The notes under the pieces: generated by a model | What the model was told of the DNA's origin: nothing | Seen by the model: only the letters and a program-made list of their open reading frames with translations | Databases searched by the model: none | Part shown: in pieces, positions 8,786 through 17,565 of the stretch | How positions within the stretch are numbered: position 1 is the first letter of the stretch | How the letters are laid out: every line of letters starts with the position of its first letter | Origin: Flavobacteriales bacterium | GTDB taxonomy: Bacteria > Bacteroidota > Bacteroidia > Flavobacteriales_F > PHOS-HE28 | Reading direction: 5' to 3' | Length of the DNA stretch: 64,000 nt | Assembly: GCA_020635655.1 (NCBI GenBank) | Contig: JACJZI010000006.1 | Coordinates: 1-64,000 of the forward strand | Position numbers and translations under genes: made by a program

Positions 8786-9109
8786 CTAGAAGACCCGCTC
8801 GCCCTGGAGAAAGAGGACGAAAATGAAGGTCATCAGGAAGTGATGCGTCAGCAGCAGCAACGAGGCCAGTGTGAGCACCGTCTTCCCGCTACCTTTGAGC
8901 TCAGGGAACAGCTTCTTGTTGTTGACGGCGATGATCGGAAGAGGCACGGTGGCCAATAGGAACGTGATCGCCAATGCCTTGAACAAGAAGGCGTTGTCCA
9001 GTAGCCCAAAGAACAAATGGGCGTAATAGAACACGAAGCCGATGAAGGACAGGAGTCCTAGACGGAGGAATAGACGCGTTTCGGCTACCATTTTCGATCG
9101 GGGATCCAT
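8786..9109 (-). CDS. Small integral membrane protein
   Basis: A 107-residue protein with three predicted membrane helices, roughly residues 14-33, 37-56 and 76-100. A basic, polar loop (NNKKLFPELKGSGK) lies between the second and third. No family is recognised. The frame is open to 9277, but the upstream part is Cys/His/Arg-rich and unlike a membrane protein, so I place the start at the ATG at 9109 (MDPRSKMV); 9091 is an alternative. It stands alone on the minus strand. Confidence 0.7.
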   Translation of the reverse strand: MDPRSKMVAETRLFLRLGLLSFIGFVFYYAHLFFGLLDNAFLFKALAITFLLATVPLPIIAVNNKKLFPELKGSGKTVLTLASLLLLTHHFLMTFIFVLFLQGERVF

Positions 9110-9227
9110 AGGAGTAGACGCATGGCTTGTACGAGGTTGTCCGTTGCGTGTTACTCCAAGTGTTGCAGTGAGGTGATCTTCGGGGTGTCCATTGGTGCGC
9201 CCGTGGCACGGGACAGCGCCATGTAGG

Positions 9228-9389
9228 CTACTGCAAGAGTACGACCAACGGCGGTCGCAGCGCAAGTAGGGCGCCACCCATCATGGGGATGAACGTGCCA
9301 AGCCAACCGCTGGAATTGATATGCCAGTGATGCAATTCCGACCATGTGGGAGGCAACCAATGGCGGAGTGTTGCGTATGAAGCGACCAT
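9228..9389 (-). CDS. Possible 53-residue hydrophobic ORF or gene remnant
   Basis: An ATG-to-TAG frame reading MVASYATLRHWLPPTWSELH, then a Gly/Met-rich hydrophobic stretch (GTFIPMMGGALLALRPPLVV) and LLQ at the end. The composition looks like real membrane-protein sequence, unlike the alternative frames here. It may be a micro-membrane protein or the decayed end of a larger gene; I recognise no family. The rest of the gap from 9110 to 9530 shows nothing else I can support. Confidence 0.3.
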   Translation of the reverse strand: MVASYATLRHWLPPTWSELHHWHINSSGWLGTFIPMMGGALLALRPPLVVLLQ

Positions 9390-9530
9390 GTTGTTCGATG
9401 ACCATCACCGCTGCGCGCAGGGACCCCTCCGGCCCATGGCCCGTTCAATGGTCACTCCGACGCTCGGAACGATATCGCGTCGTGCGAACAGCGCCTTTCC
9501 CCATTTGTTTTTCTTTGTCCGGGCCACTGG

Positions 9531-10985
9531 ATGATGACAAGGCCGATGCAAGCCAAAGGTGGTCGGCTTCCGCTGGCCCTGCTGCTGGTGGTCACGGCCG
9601 CAATAGGACTGGCCTTCATCAGCAACGACAGCCTGTGGATCGATGAGGGGAACACGGCCTACAAGGCTCTGCGACCCACGATCACCTCCTGGTACCATGC
9701 GCTGATCTCGGAAGGCGGGTCCGATGCACAGATGCCCGGATACATGTTCTTCGCCTGGCTATGGGCCAAAACGGTGGGCACCAGTGAGATCGCGTTGCGC
9801 GCCAGCAATCTGGTCTGGTTGTTCGTGACGGTGCTCGCGCTGCGCCGGCGGCCCATGGTGTGGGTGGCATTGCTGAGCTCTCCCTTCCTGCTCTATTATC
9901 TGAACGAACTACGGCCTTACATGATGCAGATCGCCGCGGCCGCGATCACCCTGGAAGGTCTGTTGCGCATGGATGAGGATGCACGCATCGGCTGGCGATG
10001 GGTGCTGGCCGGCTCCATCCTCCTCTGTTCATCCAGCCTGACCGGAGTGGTCTGGGTGATGGGGGTGTTGGCCTATGTGGTGGTGGACGACCCCGGTCGC
10101 CTGCGCAAAAGCCGGTTCTGGTCCGACCTGGCCTGGGCGGCACCCATCCTGGCCTTTCTGGGATGGTTCTATCTGCGCTCCCTGCTCCTCGGACAGGCTG
10201 CCGCGTCCATGGGCGGTGGCCTGCTCAGGAGCCTTGGTGCCTCCGCCTATGAGCTCATCGGATTGATGGGGTTGGGTCCCGGCCGGATCGAATTGCGCGA
10301 GGACCCCGCTTCAGCACTGGCCCATGCCTGGCTCCTCACACCTGCCGCGCTGGTCTTGATGGCCGCCTATGCGGCCGGGGCCTGGTCACTGGTCCGGTCG
10401 GCGGGTCGCAACCGCCTATGGGCCGTGCTCGTCGGTATCGGGCTGCCGATGTTGGTGCTCTGTTCCCTCATCTTTCTGAAGGATTTCCGGCTTCTGGGAC
10501 GACACCTGGCCCCGTTGTCCGTCGTATTCGCCCTCGGTCTGTCCCGCACGCTTTCCCCCCGTATTGCGGACCATCGCCCGATCCGTCACCTGGCCTGGAT
10601 CGGATGGGCAGCGGTGACCATTGGTGTGGTCAGCGCCATCATGTTGCGCTTCGCGGATCGCCATAAAAAGGACGACTACCGCGATGCAGTAGGCATGGCG
10701 AAGACCGCCTTGGAGAACGGGAGAACCGTCCTTTGGGCGGCCGACCATCGGACCGCCGGATACTACGGCCTCTTCGATGCGGGTGGGGACCTGGTGGACC
10801 TGGCCGGGACCGACGGCCCACCCGACCTGAAGGGCGATGAGCTTGTGATCCTGACCAAACCGGACCTGGTGGACCCATCGGGCCGGATCAGGGACCGGCT
10901 GACCGCAAGCGGATTCACCGTGACGGGCCGGCTTCAGGCATTCACGATCTGGGAACGTACGGCCGACAATACAGGTACGCCATGA
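9531..10985 (+). CDS. Polytopic glycosyltransferase, GT39/ArnT-like (GT-C fold)
   Basis: A 484-residue membrane protein with about ten hydrophobic segments. The first periplasmic loop carries an acidic motif (SLWIDEGNTAY) and the second MPGYMFFAWLW, the layout of dolichyl/undecaprenyl-phosphate-sugar dependent GT-C enzymes, where the Asp/Glu is catalytic. It would move a sugar from a polyprenyl-phosphate donor to an acceptor on the outer face of the inner membrane. It is the first gene of a four-gene operon. Its stop overlaps the start of the next gene, a DPM1/GtrB-type synthase that makes just such donors, which strongly suggests donor supply. The acceptor (lipid, protein or polysaccharide) is unknown. 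Confidence 0.82.
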   Translation: MMTRPMQAKGGRLPLALLLVVTAAIGLAFISNDSLWIDEGNTAYKALRPTITSWYHALISEGGSDAQMPGYMFFAWLWAKTVGTSEIALRASNLVWLFVTVLALRRRPMVWVALLSSPFLLYYLNELRPYMMQIAAAAITLEGLLRMDEDARIGWRWVLAGSILLCSSSLTGVVWVMGVLAYVVVDDPGRLRKSRFWSDLAWAAPILAFLGWFYLRSLLLGQAAASMGGGLLRSLGASAYELIGLMGLGPGRIELREDPASALAHAWLLTPAALVLMAAYAAGAWSLVRSAGRNRLWAVLVGIGLPMLVLCSLIFLKDFRLLGRHLAPLSVVFALGLSRTLSPRIADHRPIRHLAWIGWAAVTIGVVSAIMLRFADRHKKDDYRDAVGMAKTALENGRTVLWAADHRTAGYYGLFDAGGDLVDLAGTDGPPDLKGDELVILTKPDLVDPSGRIRDRLTASGFTVTGRLQAFTIWERTADNTGTP

Positions 10986-11950
10986 GCAAACTGATCAGTG
11001 TCGTTGTGCCTTGCTACAACGAACAGGAGGTCCTGGAGGCCCTCCGGGAAAGGCTCACCAACGCTTGCGAAAAGTGGGGATATGACTGGGAGGTTGTCGC
11101 TGTGGATGATGGGTCCCGGGACACGACCTGGGAGATGTTGTGCCGTTTTCAGGCAGAGGATCCGCGATGGCGATCGATCTCCTTTTCACGGAACTTCGGG
11201 CACCAGGCGGCCGTTTCCGCCGGTCTATACCACGCACAGGGCGATGCGGTCTTCATCATCGATGCCGACCTGCAGGACCCCCCCGAAGAACTCCACCGCT
11301 TCATCGCGAAGTGGGAGGAAGGGTTCGACGTGATCTATGGCGTCCGGAAAAAGCGGAAGGAGGGGTTGATCAAGCGCTTCAGCTACTGGGCGTTCTATCG
11401 ATTGATGGCCCGTGTCGTGCCGTTCGAGATCCCTCTGGACTCCGGCGATTTCTGCCTGATGAGCCGACGCATGGTGAACACGTTGAACAACTTTCCGGAA
11501 CGCAATCGGTTCGTTCGCGGTCTGCGCGCCTGGGCAGGCTTCAAGCAGGTGGCGATCCCGTACGAGCGGCAGGGCCGGGCAGCGGGTGTCCCCAAATACA
11601 CCCCTTCCAAGCTGATCAAACTGGCCCTGGACGGTATGATCTCGTTCTCCGGTCTGCCGTTGAAGATGGCATCGCAATTCGGGTTCATCGTGTCGGCACT
11701 GGCCGTGCTCGGCATCCTGTTCACCTTCTTCCAACGCATATTCAGCGGCTTCTTCGATCGGATCGGCCTGGCGCCCGTCCCTGGCTACGCAACGAACGTC
11801 ATCGCGATCCTGTTCATGGGTGGTGTTCAGTTGATCTTCCTGGGGATCATCGGCGAATATCTCATCCGCATCTTCGACGAGGTCAAGCAACGACCGGTTT
11901 GGATCGTACGGGAAGCGAACGGCCTTGAGCCCAAAGCTCCGCCCCGGTGA
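10982..11950 (+). CDS. Family 2 glycosyltransferase, polyprenyl-phosphate sugar synthase type (DPM1/GtrB-like)
   Basis: A 322-residue protein. The N-terminal GT-A domain has the opening SVVVPCYNEQEV, nucleotide-binding VDDGSRD, the metal-binding motif DADLQDPPEEL and the RNFGHQAAVSAGL segment typical of DPM1/GtrB/ArnC-like enzymes. Two C-terminal membrane helices lie at about residues 232-255 and 268-295. It transfers a sugar from a nucleotide donor to undecaprenyl phosphate at the cytoplasmic face. Its ATG overlaps the previous stop by 4 bases, and its TGA overlaps the next gene's GTG, so translation is probably coupled. Confidence 0.93.
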   Translation: MSKLISVVVPCYNEQEVLEALRERLTNACEKWGYDWEVVAVDDGSRDTTWEMLCRFQAEDPRWRSISFSRNFGHQAAVSAGLYHAQGDAVFIIDADLQDPPEELHRFIAKWEEGFDVIYGVRKKRKEGLIKRFSYWAFYRLMARVVPFEIPLDSGDFCLMSRRMVNTLNNFPERNRFVRGLRAWAGFKQVAIPYERQGRAAGVPKYTPSKLIKLALDGMISFSGLPLKMASQFGFIVSALAVLGILFTFFQRIFSGFFDRIGLAPVPGYATNVIAILFMGGVQLIFLGIIGEYLIRIFDEVKQRPVWIVREANGLEPKAPPR

Positions 11951-12942
11951 ACGTTCGAAGGCTGCTGGTATTCCTTGGTCTGGCGATCAGCGCCGGGGCC
12001 TTGTATTGGGCCTTGCGGGGCATCGCCTGGAACGAGCTCGGTTCGGCCCTTGCCGGTGTGCCGCTCTGGACCCCGTTCGGCGCAGTGACGCTCTATCTCC
12101 TCTCCTTCCTACCGCGCGCCTATCGGAACCGCATCATGCTCCGCAAGGAGGCCGACGCACGTCTGACACCGGAACGTACGGGTGAGGCCCAGGTGATGGG
12201 CTTTGCCGCCAACAATGTGCTGCCCCTGCGTTTGGGTGAGGTGGTGCGCGTGCTCGTCCTGCATCGCTCCACCGGCGTGCCACGTTCCACGGCGCTGGCG
12301 TCTTTGCTCGCCGAACGCATCCTCGATGGCCTGTTCGTGGTGCTCGTGCTCGGAACCACGGTGACCTGGTCGATGCACCAGGGGCATATCGCCGGGACCC
12401 CGACCATCTCCACCCTGCTCAAGGTCGGAAGCGCATTGTTCATGATCGCCATCGTCTGCCTGGTCGCTCTGGCCTATGCCGGCCGCTGGGTCATGCGATC
12501 GCTCGGTCGCATCCTGCCGGACCGGGTCCATGGCCCGATGGACCGCATGCTGGACGCCCTGGCGTTCTTTCGCGATGGGCGCAGGGCCGTGGGGACCGTG
12601 GTCCTGACGGCCATGGTGTGGCTTTGCGAGGGTGCCGTGTTCGCACTGGTGGTGGGACAGTTCGGGGTGGACGATCCCTTTCGGGTCGGCTATTTCATGC
12701 TTGCGGTGGTGAACCTGGGGATCCTGCTCCCATCGGCACCGGGCTATATCGGGGTTTTCCAAGCCTGCGGCATGTTGGCCTTCGAGGCGTTGCACCTTTC
12801 GCGGGAACAAGGACTTGCAGCAAGCGTGGTCATCCACGCCTGTCAGTTCATCCCCATCACCGTGATCGGCCTTTTGCTTGCATCGCGCCACGGCTGGGAT
12901 ATCGCCAAGATGGCACACACCAAGATCGAGACCGCACCATGA
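11947..12942 (+). CDS. Flippase-like membrane protein (LPG synthase TM region family)
   Basis: A 331-residue protein with about eight membrane helices and the family hallmarks FAANNVLPLRLGEVVRV, RILDGLFVVL and the late PSAPGYIGVFQA loop. It matches the UPF0104 / lysylphosphatidylglycerol-synthase transmembrane family, often found in glycolipid and cell-wall loci and proposed to flip lipids. The GTG at 11947 overlaps the stop of the GT2 gene, and its own stop overlaps the next ATG. In this operon a role in moving a polyprenyl-linked sugar or lipid to the periplasmic face is plausible but is inference. Confidence 0.85.
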   Translation: MNVRRLLVFLGLAISAGALYWALRGIAWNELGSALAGVPLWTPFGAVTLYLLSFLPRAYRNRIMLRKEADARLTPERTGEAQVMGFAANNVLPLRLGEVVRVLVLHRSTGVPRSTALASLLAERILDGLFVVLVLGTTVTWSMHQGHIAGTPTISTLLKVGSALFMIAIVCLVALAYAGRWVMRSLGRILPDRVHGPMDRMLDALAFFRDGRRAVGTVVLTAMVWLCEGAVFALVVGQFGVDDPFRVGYFMLAVVNLGILLPSAPGYIGVFQACGMLAFEALHLSREQGLAASVVIHACQFIPITVIGLLLASRHGWDIAKMAHTKIETAP

Positions 12943-14303
12943 AAGAACGTTCCGTGACCATACTGGGAGGCGGCATCACTGGACTGGCCTCCGCATATCT
13001 GCTGGCCCGGAACGGTGTGCACGTGCGTGTGGTCGAAGGCTCGGACAAGTTCGGTGGGCTGCTCAACACCTTTTCCGTGGGTGGTGGCAGGCTCGAGCAC
13101 TTCTACCACCATTTCTTCACCCACGACGCGGAGATCAACTGGTTGCTGAACGAGCTGGGCCTGCAGGAGGAGGTGGTATTCCGGAAGACATCCATGGGCG
13201 TTCATCGCGACGGTCATGCCTACGACTTCAACAGCCCGATGGACGTGCTCCGTTTCACCCCGATGAGCTGGGTGGGTCGGGCCCGTTTTGCCGCCACGAG
13301 CCTCTATCTCGGCCTATTTGGTGACTGGCGGAGCGGGGAGGATGAGGCCGCACTCGACTGGTTCCGAAAGTACGCGGGCAAGAATGTGACCGATGCCCTG
13401 TGGCGGCCCATGCTCGAGATCAAGTTCGGGCCCTACCACGATCAGGTCCCGATCGCATGGATGATGGGGCGGCTCTCCCAACGCATGCGCTCACGCAGAT
13501 CAGGGGAGGAACTTCTCGGCTATCTGAAGGGAAGTCTGCAGATGCTTCTCGACCGCCTGATGGAGGACCTTGCCCGGAGAGGTGTCGAGATGATCGCGGA
13601 GGCGCCGGTGGAACGGATCGAGCTTCGTGATGGCCGCATGCATGCCGTGCACACCCCGAAAGGGACCTTCACCGACGAGGTGTTCCTTGCAACGATGCCG
13701 ACCATCCATCTGGCCCCGGTCCTTGAGCACGCCGGGATCCTTGAGTTGGCGAAGGACCTTCGCCGCATCGGCTATTTCGGTGCGGTGTGCGGCATCCTTG
13801 AAATGGACCGCCCCCTGGGACAGCACTATTGGCTCAATGTGGCCGATCCTGGCTACCCGTTCGGTGGAGTGATCGAACAAACACTTTTCATCAGACCCGA
13901 GAATTATGGTGGTCGTCACATCGCCTACCTATCCCGCTATTTCGCTCCCGAGGAGGATATCGCCAACATGGACGAGCCAAAGCTGCGGGAGCTCTTCCTG
14001 AGCGGTGTGGAGCGGCTCCATCCCGGATTCAAGCGCGATCAGGTGCATGCGTTCCACTTGTTCCGCACCCGTACGGCCGCCACCATCTGCGACCTACGTT
14101 TCTCTGAAAAAGTGCCCCCCTGCCGCACTTCGCTGCCCGGCCTTTTCCTGGCCAACATGGCCCATGTCTATCCGGACGAGCGCAGCGTGAACAACTCCAT
14201 ACGTGTGGCCGCAGAAGCAGTGCGGACCATGGGCCATGACACGGCCATGGTACCAAAAGGCAGAAGCCTGAGCGGGCAGATCGGGTTCGGTGCGGCGACC
14301 TGA
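12939..14303 (+). CDS. FAD-dependent oxidoreductase (amine-oxidase/UDP-galactopyranose-mutase-like fold)
   Basis: A 454-residue protein beginning with a dinucleotide-binding motif (TILGGGITGLASAYLLARNG) and the FAD contact VVEGSDKFGGLL. Near the C-terminus GLFLANMAHVYPDERSVNNS resembles the FAD-ribityl contact of protoporphyrinogen-oxidase/phytoene-desaturase relatives. Proteins of this type recur next to GT2/GT39 genes in bacterial glycan clusters, but their chemistry is mostly untested. A long in-frame extension exists back to 12618; I chose the ATG at 12939 because it overlaps the flippase stop and starts directly at the Rossmann fold. Last gene of the operon. Confidence 0.88.
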   Translation: MKERSVTILGGGITGLASAYLLARNGVHVRVVEGSDKFGGLLNTFSVGGGRLEHFYHHFFTHDAEINWLLNELGLQEEVVFRKTSMGVHRDGHAYDFNSPMDVLRFTPMSWVGRARFAATSLYLGLFGDWRSGEDEAALDWFRKYAGKNVTDALWRPMLEIKFGPYHDQVPIAWMMGRLSQRMRSRRSGEELLGYLKGSLQMLLDRLMEDLARRGVEMIAEAPVERIELRDGRMHAVHTPKGTFTDEVFLATMPTIHLAPVLEHAGILELAKDLRRIGYFGAVCGILEMDRPLGQHYWLNVADPGYPFGGVIEQTLFIRPENYGGRHIAYLSRYFAPEEDIANMDEPKLRELFLSGVERLHPGFKRDQVHAFHLFRTRTAATICDLRFSEKVPPCRTSLPGLFLANMAHVYPDERSVNNSIRVAAEAVRTMGHDTAMVPKGRSLSGQIGFGAAT

Positions 14304-14321
14304 CCGTACCGTATCGACCGG

Positions 14322-15047
14322 TCAATGGGATGAACGGGGACCACTGGAGCGGACCAGGCTGAAGATCCCTGCTCCAGCGAACGAACACCCGAGCAGGAAC
14401 TCCCACCAGGGGAACGGTCCGGGCACGTAGGTCCCCATCGCGCCCAGCCCGCTCCCATTGCCGGGATCGATGGACCAGAGACCGAAGCCTGCGCTCAAGA
14501 GATGCTGCACAGGGCCCACAAGGAACGAGCCCAGGATCGTGAGTGCACCGATCAACAACCCGATCCAGGGCATGGTGCCGATGGTGAATGACGGATCGGA
14601 TCCAGCCCTCTGCAAAAGGATGGTCCCCAGACCGATCAGACCCAGCGCCACGATACAGGGTGCCAGCACCGGCCCCACCCATGGCGTTGGGATCAGAAAT
14701 AGGATATCCGGCGTGAGCAGGTCGGTCGGCCAGTCGAGAAATGCCTTCAACCAGATATAGTAGAACAGGTCCCAGACGCCGAACAGGACACAGAACCAGG
14801 CAAAGCGCAGCAGCCTGCGTCGGGCGACCAACGCACCAGGAGCGAACAACATCACGAGGGTGGCCGCCTCCCTCCCGAGTTCGATCCAGGCCACCCGCGG
14901 ACCGATCGGCACCAGTGGGAACCGGAACCCGTCCGGGTAATACAATTCCCGCAGGTACACGACGACCGCGGACTCCAACCAGGCCATGGCGATGGCGAAC
15001 AAGACCATCCACGGCATCAGAACGGACCATGTCCTTGGCTGTCTCAT
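14322..15047 (-). CDS. Polytopic membrane protein of unknown function
   Basis: A 241-residue protein with six or seven predicted membrane helices. A long N-terminal segment with LESAVVVYLRELYYPDGF is followed by repeated hydrophobic stretches (WFCVLFGVWDLFYYIWLKAF, then IPTPWVGPVLAPC) and a Gly/Pro-rich external loop near residue 195. No enzymatic motif is visible. It is the last gene of a six-gene minus-strand chain; its ATG overlaps the stop of the 61-codon ORF upstream by 4 bases (TCAT at 15044-15047). It converges with the glycosylation operon. Confidence 0.8.
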   Translation of the reverse strand: MRQPRTWSVLMPWMVLFAIAMAWLESAVVVYLRELYYPDGFRFPLVPIGPRVAWIELGREAATLVMLFAPGALVARRRLLRFAWFCVLFGVWDLFYYIWLKAFLDWPTDLLTPDILFLIPTPWVGPVLAPCIVALGLIGLGTILLQRAGSDPSFTIGTMPWIGLLIGALTILGSFLVGPVQHLLSAGFGLWSIDPGNGSGLGAMGTYVPGPFPWWEFLLGCSFAGAGIFSLVRSSGPRSSH

Positions 15048-15229
15048 GGCACGTTACGTTCGACCACCAAGCCGCGATGATCGGACCCGGGGATCGCGAT
15101 CGTCCGCTGTTCAGCGGTCAGCCCATCACCGACCAGGACAACGTATCCTTCCGGTGCAAAGGCAAGCACCGCCGCCAAGCCCGGGACCAGGCCCATGCGT
15201 GCGGGTTCCGACCATTCCCTTGCGATCAT
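15044..15229 (-). CDS. 61-residue ORF coupled on both sides, function unknown
   Basis: A short ORF (MIAREWSEPARMGLVPGLAA at its start, ending GLVVERNVP). Its ATG overlaps the upstream gene's TGA (15226-15229), and its own TGA overlaps the downstream ATG (15044-15047). Both junctions have the ATGA arrangement used by the other genes in this chain, which is the main reason to accept it. The middle is mildly hydrophobic (GLAAVLAFAPEGYVVLV), possibly one membrane or beta segment. A much longer frame to 15409 lies inside the neighbouring gene and is not used. No family is recognised. Confidence 0.55.
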   Translation of the reverse strand: MIAREWSEPARMGLVPGLAAVLAFAPEGYVVLVGDGLTAEQRTIAIPGSDHRGLVVERNVP

Positions 15230-15711
15230 TGCGAAGAGGTCCTGAAGCGATCCACCCTTCGCAGGGCAAGCCACAATGGGACCATGCCGACCACGCCGAA
15301 CGCACCGTCCACGCATCGCCAGAAGAACGGGATCCCACGGACCGGCGCCCAAAGGAAGGCCATGGGCAGCACCAACACGCACATCCAGATCCCCCACACG
15401 ATCACCCATCGGTTGCGACAGGGATCGCGATAGGGACCGACAAAGGCCAACGCGATCACGACGTGTGCGAAGGCCAGCCAGTCGGTCCCGTAAAAGAGAA
15501 AGGGGTAGTGATCGTCCACATCCGTCACGGCCTCATGCACGCGTTGCGCCCATTGCGCGATGGGGCTTCCGAGGTCCGATGTCACCGAGACGAGCCAGGC
15601 CGTGCCGCTCACCAATGGCACGGCCGTGATCCCGAACAGCAGCAGGCCGGCCATGGTCAGCAGGAGCATCGCTCGAATGAAGCGGAGATCGTTCCTGTCA
15701 ACGGTCGTCAT
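15226..15711 (-). CDS. Four-helix integral membrane protein
   Basis: A 161-residue protein with four predicted membrane helices. An aromatic motif (YPFLFYGTDWLAFAHVVIAL) is followed by GPYRDPCRNRWVI and FLWAPVRGIPFFWRCVDG. I regard it as a conserved Bacteroidota membrane protein of unknown function (memory-based family impression, not searched). The ATG at 15711 lies inside the end of the DUF4173-like gene (14-base overlap), giving coupled translation; longer in-frame starts lie wholly inside that gene. The stop overlaps the 61-codon ORF. Confidence 0.82.
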   Translation of the reverse strand: MTTVDRNDLRFIRAMLLLTMAGLLLFGITAVPLVSGTAWLVSVTSDLGSPIAQWAQRVHEAVTDVDDHYPFLFYGTDWLAFAHVVIALAFVGPYRDPCRNRWVIVWGIWMCVLVLPMAFLWAPVRGIPFFWRCVDGAFGVVGMVPLWLALRRVDRFRTSSQ

Positions 15712-17272
15712 GGTCCAGACCCATTTCATGCAAGCGCTGGAAGGTCCGTTCATCGGCCCAGTTCCAACTTGGCCATTCCTTGTGCGCGTGGCGGTCGAGG
15801 AATGCACGTCGCTGACGATCCAGGTCCTCTCGGAACACCTGCGGATCCAGGTGATGCACCCAACGGACCACGTTCGTTCGATGTTTCGCGATCTGCGCAT
15901 CGATCTCGGGCAGGCCGGCATAGACCTGCGGGAGCACCTTGTCGCTCATGCGCAGATAGTTGTCCACGTCGATCTGGCCCGGGTTCCAATGGTCCAGGTT
16001 GTAGCGCACGATCAGGCCGTCCCAATCGACAAGGCTCAGGGCCAGGAGCATGGCATAGGCCGCCCAGGCGTTCACCCGCAATACATGGAAGACCGACCAC
16101 CTTCGCTGGATCTTCCGGAACAGTGTGATCAGACCCACGAGCACCAGCGCTAGGAACACGATCACCCCGATGCGCTTGTAGGCGAGCCCGTGGAATTCGA
16201 TGTAGTGGTAGTTGCGCAGGAACACGGAGATGCCGAGCAGGAAGTTCTGGGCCACCCATGCCAGCGCCAGGATGCGAAGGGATCCCGCCTTGGGATGGAA
16301 ATTCTGGTTGCCCCGGAACAGATGGAACAGGATGATCATGCTCAACAGGATGCTCAAGATGAGCAGCCAAGTGCCTTCATGCACGAACTGCTTCAGACTG
16401 AAGTCCGGTGGCACGGTGAATCCGAACCACAACCAGTCGATATCAACGATGTTGACCACGAGGAGGAGTGCGTTCATACCGATCAGGAGCAGGACCCCGC
16501 GCTGTCGCTCCCGCTCCAGAGGGAACATGGAGGACGGAGCAAGCCAGCGGAGGCGTCGGACCCGACGACGCAGCAGGGTATCGGGATGTGCCGCCTCCCA
16601 ACGTTCGATGAGCGGTGTCGTATGCCGACGGAGCAACGCTGCGCTCAAGTAGATCGCGAGGAGCAGAAAGAAGGCATGCGCTGTAAGTACCTCATCGAAC
16701 AAGTAGGTCGACCAGGCGCCGATCCGGTCGAAAATACCGGCCGTGAGCGCATCGAACCGCGGGTTCGCGGATCGATAGATGCGCACGTAGATAAGGAGCG
16801 CAAGTACCGGGAGGACCGAGAGCCTCAGCCAACGCCATCCGCTGGCGGTCGAGGGTCTTCCCTCAAGAGCCTCGTTCAAGGCGGTCAATACGCTGGACGG
16901 CACACGTGACACGTTCATCACCCACTCGCCCATTCCGCTCATCGGTGAACGCAGGGAGGGGCGCTGCACCATGGCCGCGAACAGGAACAATGAACTCCAG
17001 GCCGCCAGGATCGCCGCGACGCTGTCGTGCACCACCACCATTGCCGACGCGATGAAGGTGCCGACAGCCAGGACCCGTGAAGGGACGGACGCACTACTCC
17101 ATCCAAAGCGGATGAAATGCATTCCGATGATCAGGACGCTGAACAGGAGGATGTCAACACCCATGCCCTGTTGCCAGAACAACCGGTCGAACAACAACGC
17201 CGGGACGGTGATGGTGAGCAGCACGGACCAACGCGCGAAGCGCGATCGGGCAATGGCGACAGGCATGTTCAT
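15698..17272 (-). CDS. DUF4173/DUF4153-family polytopic membrane protein
   Basis: A 524-residue protein with roughly ten to twelve membrane helices. The diagnostic part is the second half: LGISVFLRNYHYIEFHGLAY, then KRIGVIVFLALVLVGLITLF and WAAYAMLLALSLVDWDGLIV, followed by a soluble C-terminal region with HWNPGQIDVDNYLRMSDKV. This layout matches DUF4173, a family of unknown activity. The frame extends to 17491, but the ATG at 17272 is chosen because it overlaps the regulator's stop (TCAT at 17269-17272). The pairing of this family with a small winged-helix regulator suggests an envelope or stress-responsive module (inference). Confidence 0.82.
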   Translation of the reverse strand: MNMPVAIARSRFARWSVLLTITVPALLFDRLFWQQGMGVDILLFSVLIIGMHFIRFGWSSASVPSRVLAVGTFIASAMVVVHDSVAAILAAWSSLFLFAAMVQRPSLRSPMSGMGEWVMNVSRVPSSVLTALNEALEGRPSTASGWRWLRLSVLPVLALLIYVRIYRSANPRFDALTAGIFDRIGAWSTYLFDEVLTAHAFFLLLAIYLSAALLRRHTTPLIERWEAAHPDTLLRRRVRRLRWLAPSSMFPLERERQRGVLLLIGMNALLLVVNIVDIDWLWFGFTVPPDFSLKQFVHEGTWLLILSILLSMIILFHLFRGNQNFHPKAGSLRILALAWVAQNFLLGISVFLRNYHYIEFHGLAYKRIGVIVFLALVLVGLITLFRKIQRRWSVFHVLRVNAWAAYAMLLALSLVDWDGLIVRYNLDHWNPGQIDVDNYLRMSDKVLPQVYAGLPEIDAQIAKHRTNVVRWVHHLDPQVFREDLDRQRRAFLDRHAHKEWPSWNWADERTFQRLHEMGLDHDDR

Positions 17273-17565
17273 GGGCGGGGTCTTGGGTCGATCAATCGGC
17301 CGATCGCATCGATGTGGGTGCGAAAGGCCTTTGCTCCAACGGAAGTGGAACGGTAGCTGGTATTCGGTCTTTTTCCGACGAACCGTTTCCGGCTTTCCAC
17401 GTAGCCGGCCCGTTCCAGGACGGAGAGATGACCGGCAAGGTTCCCATCGGTCACGTCCAGAAGCTCCTTCAAGGTGCCATGGTCCACCCAACGGTTGACC
17501 ACGAGCACGGCCATGATGCCCAGCCGGACCCGGCTCTCGAACACCTTGTCGAGCCTGTTTATCAT
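17269..17565 (-). CDS. Winged-helix transcriptional regulator
   Basis: A 98-residue single-domain regulator: ESRVRLGIMAVLVV (helix 1), TLKELLDVTDGNLAGHLSVL (helix-turn-helix), then a basic wing (ESRKRFVGKRPNTSYRST) and a C-terminal dimer helix. This matches the HTH_27/ArsR-like family common in Bacteroidota. No metal-binding Cys is present, so the signal is unknown. The ATG at 17565 overlaps the upstream gene's stop, and the stop overlaps the next ATG. Because it lies inside the operon whose promoter carries a palindrome (18226-18237), autoregulation is likely. Confidence 0.9.
   Translation of the reverse strand: MINRLDKVFESRVRLGIMAVLVVNRWVDHGTLKELLDVTDGNLAGHLSVLERAGYVESRKRFVGKRPNTSYRSTSVGAKAFRTHIDAIGRLIDPRPRP

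Noticed and set aside
14303..14330. Terminator between the glycosylation operon and the convergent six-gene chain
   Set aside because: Only a 6-bp imperfectly placed stem (TGACCG/CGGTCA) with no T tract is present.
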